DNA from: Bacillota bacterium
Lineage (GTDB): Bacteria; Bacillota; Clostridia; Saccharofermentanales; Fastidiosipilaceae
DNA: 19,870 nt
Direction of reading: 5' to 3'
NCBI GenBank assembly: GCA_023420715.1
Contig: JAEZVR010000025.1
Location: 1 to 19,870, forward strand
A program made the position numbers and the translations under genes. Positions 8,013 to 14,898 of the stretch are shown here, piece after piece (the stretch's first letter is position 1; every line of letters starts with the position of its first letter). A model generated the notes under the pieces. The model had not been told where the DNA came from. It saw nothing but the letters and a program-made list of their open reading frames with translations, and ran no database searches.

Positions 8013-9440
8013 TTGCGCCGAACCAAAGCACCAAAGCCATTTTCAAATGGGCATTTGACCGTTGGTGGCCATGCCAATGATCAGCGATCCGATCTGGGGT
8101 TGTTGAGTTTATTTATTATCATGCTTTGTTTTGGCTTGCTCATTTTATTTAGTGCGAGTATGACGCTTGCACTTAGAATTGATAATCAGCAAGCTTGGTA
8201 TTACGTCGGGCGTCAGATTATTTTTTCAGGTGCTGGTCTGCTCATTTGTTGGTTCTTGAATCGACGTGATCTGAAGCGCTTTGCGAGCATGCAAACCTTA
8301 AAATACATCTGCATTTTTGTTTCGGTGCTTTTAATTCTTGTACTTATTCCGGGTATAGGGGCAAATATTAATAATCAAAGACGGTGGCTTAAACTGCCCT
8401 TTAACTTATTGTTTCAGCCCTCTGAGTTTGCCAAATTGGCCATTATTTTTGGCGGTGGATGCTACTATCCCTGGCTTCATCGCAACCGAAAAAAAGGGCG
8501 CTTTAAACGCTTGTCTGGCTTTAAAGCGATTTGGCGCGATTTTTTATTCGATATGGGCTATCCCGGTTTGATGGTTTTGTTTTGGTGTTTTTTAATTCTC
8601 CAACAATCCCATTTTTCGGCTGCAATGATTCTTGTTGCAGAATTATTGATTGTCTTTTTGGCTGCTGGATTAAAAAAGTCGTCTTGGCAATTATTGGGAT
8701 TCATGATTTTTGCTTTTGTGGCCTTCTGTGCACTCATTTTAGTTGTGGCAGGACCAGCGATTGCGGAATGGATGAAAGATAGTCCCCGTATGGCGCATAT
8801 TATCAGTCGCCTTGCATCCTTTAAAGGTGCGACGAATGATACGTCATATCAGCCACGCCAAGCCTTAATTGCGATTGGTTCTGGTGGCTTGACAGGTGTC
8901 GGACTTGGTCGAGGCATCCAAAAATATAATTATTTGCCAGAAGCGCATAACGATTATGTGTTTGCCATTATTTGTGAAGAACTTGGTTTTTTAGGCGGTC
9001 TGGTTGTCTTGTTGCTTTTTGTCGCTTTTCTCTTAAGAGGGATGATGATAGCCTATCGCGCTCGGCAATATTATGGCCGTATTGTTGCTTGTGGATTTGC
9101 TTCATTAATTACGTTGCAAGCCTTTTTAAGCATGTCGGTCAATCTCCAGGTGATTCCAGCCACAGGTGTGTCTTTACCGTTTTTCAGTTATGGCGGCACC
9201 TCCAACATCTTTTTTATGATTGGTATTGCTTTTTTATTAAATATTTCCAAATTTTCGTTGGGCACAGATCAAATTAACGCGACAAAGGCTCCGCAACAGA
9301 TCGATAACCAAGCGGAACTGGGGACGGGGACGCCAGCCAATCGTCAATTGGATCGGCATTTCACGGCTTCTGGGGCTGCTCAGTTGCGAGGTGGCAGTCA
9401 AGATCGTAGCCATCAGGGAGGGACAACATGGCACAAGTGA
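8013..9440 (+). CDS. ftsW: FtsW, septal peptidoglycan glycosyltransferase (SEDS family)
   Basis: FtsW is a polytopic SEDS-family enzyme that polymerises lipid II into glycan strands at the septum together with the class B PBP. The 475-residue protein shows FGLLILFSAS in the first membrane segment, RRWLKLP...QPSEFAKLA, and the loop motif EAHNDYVFA with the conserved Asp at D314. It ends with VIPATGVSLPFFSYGGTSN before the last membrane helix. FtsW rather than RodA is inferred from its place between mraY and murG. The cytoplasmic loop after QPSEFAKLA (HRNRKKGRFKRLSGFK) is long and basic. A hydrophilic tail of about 55 residues, rich in Gln, Gly and Thr, follows the last helix. Translation starts at TTG behind a perfect AGGAGG. 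The 3' end overlaps murG by 13 nt, and the murG ribosome binding site lies within the ftsW coding sequence. Confidence 0.94.
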   Translation: MRRTKAPKPFSNGHLTVGGHANDQRSDLGLLSLFIIMLCFGLLILFSASMTLALRIDNQQAWYYVGRQIIFSGAGLLICWFLNRRDLKRFASMQTLKYICIFVSVLLILVLIPGIGANINNQRRWLKLPFNLLFQPSEFAKLAIIFGGGCYYPWLHRNRKKGRFKRLSGFKAIWRDFLFDMGYPGLMVLFWCFLILQQSHFSAAMILVAELLIVFLAAGLKKSSWQLLGFMIFAFVAFCALILVVAGPAIAEWMKDSPRMAHIISRLASFKGATNDTSYQPRQALIAIGSGGLTGVGLGRGIQKYNYLPEAHNDYVFAIICEELGFLGGLVVLLLFVAFLLRGMMIAYRARQYYGRIVACGFASLITLQAFLSMSVNLQVIPATGVSLPFFSYGGTSNIFFMIGIAFLLNISKFSLGTDQINATKAPQQIDNQAELGTGTPANRQLDRHFTASGAAQLRGGSQDRSHQGGTTWHK

Positions 9441-10558
9441 GCCCACAGACTGTGATTTTTGCAGCGGGTGGTACGAGTGGACATATACACCCTGCTTTGG
9501 CGATTGCAGAACGTTTGAAGGTCGTCAGACCAGAAATGAATCTGATCTTTTGTGGTACTGCAGACGGTTTAGAAGCTCATTTGGTGCCGCGTGCGGGCTT
9601 TGCGTTTTGCCCGATTAAGGCGGAGCGTTTTCCTAGGCGGGTGAATGGTCAGCTGGCAAAGGCGATTCGTGCTTATCAAAAAGGCCGTCAACAGGCCGCT
9701 GATTTAATACGGCAACATCAAACGGTGGCTGTCGTTGGCACAGGTGGTTTTGTCTGTGGTCCGTTATTAGGTGCGGCCAAACAACTAGGCGTACCACGTC
9801 TGATTCATGAACAAAATGCATATCCGGGTCGTAGCAATCGCTTGATGTCCAGAGGCGCAGAATTAGTTTGCATTAGTTATGAGCAAACGCGATCTTATTT
9901 TAAACGTGCGCAACAGGTGATTTGCACCGGGAATCCAGTACAAGAGGTTTTTAAATACACAGAAAGGGCTCAGGCCAGAGCACGATTGGGGCTGCCGCTT
10001 GATCAAAAAATCATACTTGCGATGGGTGGGAGTCTTGGTGCAGCGAAGATTAACCAGACCGTCCTATCTTTTTTAAAAAGCAATCCGGATTTTGATGCGC
10101 TCGTCATTATGGCATGTGGTCAAAAAATGTATGAAGAAACCTTGGCGAAGTCAGCGGGTCTTCAACCGGATCGGATACAGGTTCATCCGTATTTATACAA
10201 TATGCACTTATATATGGCTGCCGCGGACTGTTTAATTTGCCGCGCGGGTGCCATTACCTGTGCCGAAATTGCCGCTTTGGGTCGCGCCGCCATTTTAGTG
10301 CCTTACCCTTATGCTGCAGCAGATCACCAAACGGTTAATGCAAAAGCTTACAGCGATATTGGTGCGGCAATTTTATGTCCAGATCAAGATTTAACCGTGG
10401 ACTGGTTGGAAAATCATTTGTTCGCTTTAATACATGATGACGAAAAACGAAAAGCAATCGAGACTGCTGTCTATACTCAGGCAAAGCCAGATGCGGTTAA
10501 GGATATCGTGACAGGCCTTTGTCAGCTGATCGATAAGGGGGGCGCGTCCATTGATTAA
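9428..10558 (+). CDS. murG: MurG, lipid I N-acetylglucosaminyltransferase
   Basis: MurG transfers GlcNAc from UDP-GlcNAc to lipid I, forming lipid II at the inner membrane face (GT28 family, GT-B fold). The 376-residue protein carries the N-terminal glycine-rich loop G14-G-T-S-G-H19-IHPA. TGGFVCGPLLGAA and HEQNAYPG (H127-N130) follow. The second glycine loop GGSLGA is at about 200-205, and CRAGAITCAEIAALG with HQTVNA form the UDP-GlcNAc site. All expected motifs are intact. ATG 9428 follows GGAGGG at a good distance. Its end overlaps the TTG of the next gene by 8 nt. In many dcw clusters murC and murB follow murG; here the FtsQ-type gene follows directly. Confidence 0.97.
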   Translation: MAQVSPQTVIFAAGGTSGHIHPALAIAERLKVVRPEMNLIFCGTADGLEAHLVPRAGFAFCPIKAERFPRRVNGQLAKAIRAYQKGRQQAADLIRQHQTVAVVGTGGFVCGPLLGAAKQLGVPRLIHEQNAYPGRSNRLMSRGAELVCISYEQTRSYFKRAQQVICTGNPVQEVFKYTERAQARARLGLPLDQKIILAMGGSLGAAKINQTVLSFLKSNPDFDALVIMACGQKMYEETLAKSAGLQPDRIQVHPYLYNMHLYMAAADCLICRAGAITCAEIAALGRAAILVPYPYAAADHQTVNAKAYSDIGAAILCPDQDLTVDWLENHLFALIHDDEKRKAIETAVYTQAKPDAVKDIVTGLCQLIDKGGASID

Positions 10559-11957
10559 ACGCAGGCGAAAACCGCGCGCCTCATCTGCTTCAACCCCGTC
10601 TCAGGCTTTAAAGGTTGGTGTTCCCGTGAAAAAGAGGGCAACATCTAGAGCGATGCAGTCTGAGCCATACCAGCATTCTGAGATTAGACGGCGACCGTCA
10701 AGCAGCTTGCCGACGAGGCACCCCAAGGGTGAACGACGTTCTCGAACGGTGCAATCGTCTGAGTCGTTTGTTCAAAAAAAACGGCAAATGTCTTCCCGGT
10801 CCACCTCACGTCGTCAATTACCGCGCAGGCGTTTACGGCATCGATTTGTGGTTGGTCTGCTTGTTTTGGCTTTGCTCATCCTTTTATGTTATGCTTTGCC
10901 CCAGTTTCGGGTCTATAAGGTGGAGATTTCAGATCAGCTGTATTTGCCTAAAGCAGTTTTAGAAAAAGAAGCTCGTTTGCCCCTTGGTTTCCACATTTTT
11001 AGTTTGAGCAATGGCAGCTGGAAAGATCGCATTTTGGGTCGGTTAAAGCGGGAAGAAACGGCTTTAGCGGCCAATCTGTCGAGTTTGACAGATGTATCAA
11101 TTCGATTTCGTTTTCCATCTACACTTTGGATCAGTGGCAAGCACAATGGTCATTTTTACTATTTTCAGACACCGCAGCAGGTTTTGGTAATCGACGATTC
11201 TGGCTATATCTTTGGTGTGGGAGATTCCCCATCAACGGCCTTGGCGGATGCGGCATCGGTTGTTCCCTCACTAAATGATGGTGTGGTCATTTTGCCACAG
11301 TGGCGATATCTGGGATATAGCAAAACAATGGCCCCCAATGAATCTCTAAGCCTTCAATATCAACGCTATGAGCGCTTACCCTTAACTTGGATACAGGGGA
11401 TGGAAGCGTGGCATCAACTCAAAGCACAATTGGAATTGGTGGATCAAAAAACGCCTTCAGATTGGGCATATGCACCTCAAGTTGATGCGTTTGAGGTAGA
11501 TGATCGCAGTTTTTTCTTTAATCTGAATCTCCAAGGTTTGGCAGATATGAGCGATGAAGCAGCTGCGGCCATTCATCAAGTGACGATTCGGATTTCAAAA
11601 GTGAGTGCTCAAGCGCAAATACGCTGGTTAAAAAATGCTTTAAAAATGGGATATCTCAATAATTTGGGAGAAGGTGTATTGGATCTATCTCATCCGCAAT
11701 ATATCTTTGTTCCAAAAGCACAGTGGGTTGTAGATCCGTTTGGTCAGACAGAAGGAAAGCGTGGTTCGTCGACAACGGGTCCTCAAACAAGTGAGTCATC
11801 TGTTTCTGAAGTGCCTTCTACAGCATCTCAAATGTCGGAATCTATCCCACAGATGCCGCCTGAAAATACCCAATCTCGGAACATATCTACGACTTCGACT
11901 AAACCGCAGTTAGATGATTCGATCGAGTTTGCAACCCGTCAAACACCTTCGCCATAA
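10551..11957 (+). CDS. ftsQ: FtsQ/DivIB-type cell division protein
   Basis: This is a bitopic divisome protein that links early and late division proteins and binds FtsL and FtsB/DivIC. The 468-residue product has a very basic Arg/Lys/Ser-rich cytoplasmic region (1-98) and one membrane helix (about 99-119). A POTRA-like segment follows, starting FRVYKVEISDQLYLP. A beta domain follows with VLVIDDSGYIFG and, after that, a proline-containing segment (VVPSLNDG, VVILPQW). A Ser/Thr/Gln/Pro-rich tail occupies about 400-468. Typical FtsQ and DivIB proteins are around 260-280 aa, so both ends are greatly extended. It starts with TTG 10551 behind AGGGGG, inside the end of murG. Sequence identity to characterised members looks low, so the call rests on topology, POTRA-like layout and position before ftsZ. 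Confidence 0.83.
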   Translation: MIKRRRKPRASSASTPSQALKVGVPVKKRATSRAMQSEPYQHSEIRRRPSSSLPTRHPKGERRSRTVQSSESFVQKKRQMSSRSTSRRQLPRRRLRHRFVVGLLVLALLILLCYALPQFRVYKVEISDQLYLPKAVLEKEARLPLGFHIFSLSNGSWKDRILGRLKREETALAANLSSLTDVSIRFRFPSTLWISGKHNGHFYYFQTPQQVLVIDDSGYIFGVGDSPSTALADAASVVPSLNDGVVILPQWRYLGYSKTMAPNESLSLQYQRYERLPLTWIQGMEAWHQLKAQLELVDQKTPSDWAYAPQVDAFEVDDRSFFFNLNLQGLADMSDEAAAAIHQVTIRISKVSAQAQIRWLKNALKMGYLNNLGEGVLDLSHPQYIFVPKAQWVVDPFGQTEGKRGSSTTGPQTSESSVSEVPSTASQMSESIPQMPPENTQSRNISTTSTKPQLDDSIEFATRQTPSP

Positions 11958-12049
11958 TCAGAACTTTTAACAATTTTGCAACAAAATAGCGGCGCTTATG
12001 TTTCAATCCTGTATCGGTTTGAATTAAGGTCGATTGACGCTTTAAATTG

Positions 12050-12065
12050 GTCATGATGTCATGAT
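12050..12065 (+). repeat. Tandem octamer GTCATGAT x2 upstream of ftsZ
   Basis: GTCATGAT occurs twice head to tail. The pair ends 11 nt before the TTGACA element, where an activator or repressor could bind. Its GTCAT half-site also forms the arms of the palindrome at 12098-12111. Binding by any regulator is inference. Confidence 0.5.
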
Positions 12066-12076
12066 CTGTAGGGGTG

Positions 12077-12105
12077 TTGACAGATGCCTCATAAATTGTC
12101 ATCAT
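12077..12105 (+). promoter_or_regulatory. Candidate ftsZ promoter
   Basis: A perfect TTGACA (12077-12082) is followed after 17 bp by CATCAT (12100-12105), which matches TATAAT at 4 of 6 positions. The predicted start is near 12112. The weak -10 overlaps a perfect palindrome, which would suit a regulated promoter. Confidence 0.45.
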
Positions 12106-12111
12106 GATGAC
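12098..12111 (+). promoter_or_regulatory. Perfect 14-bp palindrome over the ftsZ -10, operator candidate
   Basis: GTCATCATGATGAC is identical to its reverse complement. It covers the candidate -10 and reaches to the predicted transcription start, the classical place for a repressor site. It does not extend beyond 14 bp, and no T-run follows, so it is not a terminator. Confidence 0.45.
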
Positions 12112-12230
12112 TAGATATTTTCGTTGCGCAAATATGACAAAATGATTACAAATCAATACGGTATGGACGTTTATTGTCAACGTAGCAGAAAATAAGATTC
12201 AATTGTACTGGCATGGTTGTTTGAAAGGGG

Positions 12231-13571
12231 ATGTCTAAATTGGTGGATATGGCAGGAAAGAATCCTGTTGGTTTTGCAACAGATCGCGGAACTTTGGCAG
12301 TTATTAAGGTCATTGGTGTTGGCGGCGGAGGCTGTAATGCGGTAGAGCGCATGATCGAAAGTGGTGTTCGAGGCATCGAGTTTGTCGCGGTTAATACAGA
12401 CCATCAGGCTTTAGATCGCTCCAATGCAAATCAGACGATTCAAATTGGCGAAAAATTAACGAGAGGCTTGGGTGCAGGTGCTAATCCCGAAATTGGTGCG
12501 CGCGCAGCCATGGAATCTAAAGATGAGATCGCAGCCGTGATTGCAGGCACAGATCTGTTGTTTATCACAGCCGGTATGGGCGGTGGTACTGGCACTGGTG
12601 GTGCACCAGTGGTGGCACAAATTGCGAAAGATTTAGGTGTATTGACGGTTGGTGTTGTCACTCGACCATTTAGCTTTGAGGGCGCGCAACGCCGTGCAAA
12701 TGCAGAACAAGGGATCCGTGAATTAGAAGCAAATGTGGATTCACTCATTATTGTCCCCAACGATAAGTTGCTAGATATTGCAGATGATAATACCTCTTTG
12801 AGCGACTCATTCTCAATGGCTGATCAAGTTCTAAAATATGGTGTGTCCAGTATTTCTGATCTAGTTGCAGTACCTGGCTTGATTAACCTGGACTTGGCTG
12901 ATGTTCGTCGCGTCATGGTCGGTGCAGGTGTCTGCCATATGGGTATTGGCCGTGCCAGCGGAGAAGATAGAGTCGATATTGCCATTCAGGATGCCTTGCA
13001 TAGTCCATTGCTGGATACAAGCATTGAAGGGGCTCACCGCCTGATTGTGAATTTTACAGGCGGCAAGGATATGAAACTCAAAGAAGTGAGCAAAGCTTCG
13101 ACCATTGTGCGTGATGCAGCTTCTCCTGATGCAGAAATTATCATCGGTGCTGTGGTTGATGAGAACCTTAATGATGAGTTAATGGTTACGGTGATTGCTT
13201 CAAATTTTGCTTCTCCAGAAAAAAAGACGATTAAGGCACCCGTCCAGACTGCTTTTGGACAAGGGAGAACAGATCAACCCAAGCAAACACCAGATATCCC
13301 AGATTTTTTAAACACAAGACAAGTGACACGTCCAGCACAGTCCAATTACACGAGTCAGGGGGTTCGTCAACCGCGCGAAACAACCGAAACGACTCAACCT
13401 GGATTTGTGCCACGTCAAGCGGCACCGATCGAAGGTCAGCGGCCTGCTTATTCGCAACAGCGTCGGTCTGTGCCACAAACAAAGACGAATCAGACAACGT
13501 CTAAAAAACCTGCTAAGGGTAAACTTTTCCCGTGGTTTTTCGAAGATACAGATGACCAATATGATGAATAA
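12231..13571 (+). CDS. ftsZ: FtsZ, tubulin-like division GTPase
   Basis: FtsZ polymerises on GTP into the Z-ring, which recruits the divisome at mid-cell. The GTPase core is complete: IGVGGGGCNAVERM, NTDHQAL, LTRGLGAGANPEIG, the tubulin signature G117-GGTGTG123, TRPFSFEG, the NLDLADVR synergy loop and MGIGRASG. The 446-residue protein is longer than the usual 350-400 because of its C-terminus. DIPDFL (355-360), which resembles the conserved C-terminal peptide, is followed by an Arg/Gln/Thr/Pro-rich linker and a final LFPWFFEDTDDQYDE. The start is unsettled. GAAAGGGG directly abuts ATG 12231, so TTG 12240 (9 nt spacing) or ATG 12249 could be the real start, shortening the protein by 3 or 6 residues. 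The gene is separated from the dcw run by 273 nt and probably has its own promoter. ftsA, often upstream, is absent. Confidence 0.97.
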   Translation: MSKLVDMAGKNPVGFATDRGTLAVIKVIGVGGGGCNAVERMIESGVRGIEFVAVNTDHQALDRSNANQTIQIGEKLTRGLGAGANPEIGARAAMESKDEIAAVIAGTDLLFITAGMGGGTGTGGAPVVAQIAKDLGVLTVGVVTRPFSFEGAQRRANAEQGIRELEANVDSLIIVPNDKLLDIADDNTSLSDSFSMADQVLKYGVSSISDLVAVPGLINLDLADVRRVMVGAGVCHMGIGRASGEDRVDIAIQDALHSPLLDTSIEGAHRLIVNFTGGKDMKLKEVSKASTIVRDAASPDAEIIIGAVVDENLNDELMVTVIASNFASPEKKTIKAPVQTAFGQGRTDQPKQTPDIPDFLNTRQVTRPAQSNYTSQGVRQPRETTETTQPGFVPRQAAPIEGQRPAYSQQRRSVPQTKTNQTTSKKPAKGKLFPWFFEDTDDQYDE

Positions 13572-13611
13572 ATCTTGGAGCATCTAATTTAAAATAGATA
13601 AGGACGATTGT

Positions 13612-14076
13612 ATGAAATGTCCATCGTGCCAAAAAGATAACGATCGGGTCATTGATTCTCGTCCATCCGAGGATGGAAGTGCTATTCGACGCCGCAGAGA
13701 ATGTAATCACTGCGGCGCTCGTTTTACAACTTATGAACGGGTGGAGCATTTGCCGCTGATGGTCATTAAGCGAGGTGGTAATCGAGAACCTTTCCATCGC
13801 GATAAAATTGTCAGAGGGCTGGTCAAAGCTTGCGAAAAAACAACATTAACCGCGCAAGATATTGAAGAAATCGTTGATTTGGTGGAAAAAGATCTGTTAA
13901 AGCATCATTTGCGTGAGGTGCGATCAAAAGAGATTGGCGAAGTGGTGATGCAGTATTTGTTGCCCTATAATCAGGTTGCTTACATCCGTTTTGCTTCCGT
14001 ATATCGCGAATTTAAAGATGTTCGCTCGTTTATTGATACAATTCGAGCTTTTAGTGAAATGGCTGATCAACTGTAA
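13612..14076 (+). CDS. nrdR: NrdR, ribonucleotide reductase transcriptional repressor
   Basis: NrdR senses (d)ATP through an ATP-cone and represses ribonucleotide reductase genes by binding paired NrdR boxes. The 154-residue protein has the N-terminal zinc ribbon with C3-C6 and C31-C34 (MKCPSC and CNHCGARF). The basic RPSEDGSAIRRRREC segment lies between them, followed by the ATP-cone (VIKRGGNREPFHRDKIVRGLVKAC). The start ATG 13612 has AAGGA 8-10 nt upstream. The gap to ftsZ is 40 nt without a terminator, so co-transcription with ftsZ is likely. I saw no NrdR box nearby, so its target genes are elsewhere. Confidence 0.96.
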   Translation: MKCPSCQKDNDRVIDSRPSEDGSAIRRRRECNHCGARFTTYERVEHLPLMVIKRGGNREPFHRDKIVRGLVKACEKTTLTAQDIEEIVDLVEKDLLKHHLREVRSKEIGEVVMQYLLPYNQVAYIRFASVYREFKDVRSFIDTIRAFSEMADQL

Positions 14077-14151
14077 TCTTCATATGATAGAATGAACCAA
14101 GCCTTGCATGCGATGGGCGGGGTTGAAGAAGATGTGAAAGAAAGGGCGATC

Positions 14152-14898
14152 ATGGATACACAAACGACACGTGTTCTCATTGTCGATGATGATGAACACA
14201 TATTGGAATTACTATCTCTTTATTTCACAAAAGAAAAATATGATGTTGTGACCTGCTCTGATGGCATGCAGGCGATTCGCACATTTCAAGATACCAATCC
14301 AGATCTTATATTGTTGGATTTAATGCTTCCGGGTAAGGATGGATATGACATTTGTCGTGAGATTCGCAAGACGTCCAATGTGCCGATTTTGATGTTAACA
14401 GCTCGAGGAGACACGTTAGATACTGTCGTTGGCCTAGAGCTGGGGGCAGACGATTATATTCAAAAGCCTTTTGATACAAAAGAATTGCTTGCCCGTGTGC
14501 GTGCAGTATTGCGTCGCACGCAGAGTGCCCCTTCACCACAAGAAAAAGGTAAGCCAATTTTAAAAGAAGAGTTGGTGATTTACGATGGCTTGATCATTAA
14601 TAAATCGCAATATGTGGTTGAATTGGACGGCAAAAATATTGATATGCCGCCGAAAGAACTTGAACTATTTTATTTTTTGAGTATCTATCCGAATCGCGTC
14701 TTTACGCGGGAACAATTGTTAGCCAATATATGGGGATATGATTTTTATGGCGAATCTAGAACCGTGGATGTTCATATTAAACGTATCCGGGAAAAGGTAG
14801 AAGCAATTGGCGAAACCTATGGTTGGAAAATTAATACGGTTTGGGGGGTTGGCTATAAATTTGAAACCGATCAAACACCCCGTTATAAGAGCGTATGA
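14152..14898 (+). CDS. OmpR/PhoB-family response regulator
   Basis: This is a two-component transcription factor of 248 residues. The receiver domain has the acidic pocket D12-D13-D14, the phospho-acceptor D56 in LLDLMLPGKDG, T83 in MLTARG and K105 in QKPFD. A C-terminal winged helix (about 138-243) includes MPPKELELFYFL, TREQLLANIWGYDF, SRTVDVHIKRIREK and WGVGYKF. These are typical of PhoB/PhoP/WalR-type DNA-binding domains. The frame is open back to ATG 14092, but AAAGGG 5 nt before ATG 14152 and the normal family N-terminus favour 14152. Its stop overlaps the kinase start (ATGA). Targets cannot be read from the sequence. Confidence 0.93.
   Translation: MDTQTTRVLIVDDDEHILELLSLYFTKEKYDVVTCSDGMQAIRTFQDTNPDLILLDLMLPGKDGYDICREIRKTSNVPILMLTARGDTLDTVVGLELGADDYIQKPFDTKELLARVRAVLRRTQSAPSPQEKGKPILKEELVIYDGLIINKSQYVVELDGKNIDMPPKELELFYFLSIYPNRVFTREQLLANIWGYDFYGESRTVDVHIKRIREKVEAIGETYGWKINTVWGVGYKFETDQTPRYKSV

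Larger units (their letters stand above)
11958..12230 (+). other. Intergenic region upstream of ftsZ (273 nt)
   Basis: This is the longest gene-free stretch in the window. It contains an A/T-rich 6-bp inverted repeat (ATTTTG/CAAAAT with a 3-nt loop, about 11973-11987) that lacks a following T-run and so is not a convincing terminator. It also holds a tandem octamer, a promoter candidate with a palindrome over its -10 (listed separately) and a TTGCGCAA palindrome at 12124-12131. From the promoter candidate the leader of ftsZ would be about 120 nt. I saw no small ORF with a ribosome binding site. Confidence 0.6.

Noticed and set aside
11973..11987. ATTTTG-CAA-CAAAAT hairpin after ftsQ as a terminator
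   Set aside because: The stem is short and almost all A/T, and no T-run follows it.
11899..12404. Reverse-strand ORFs around the ftsZ upstream region
   Set aside because: They have no ribosome binding site and no recognisable motif, and they run into ftsQ or ftsZ in antisense.
14083..14088. TATGAT as a -10 for the two-component genes
   Set aside because: No acceptable -35 is found at 16-18 bp upstream, and no TG extension precedes it.
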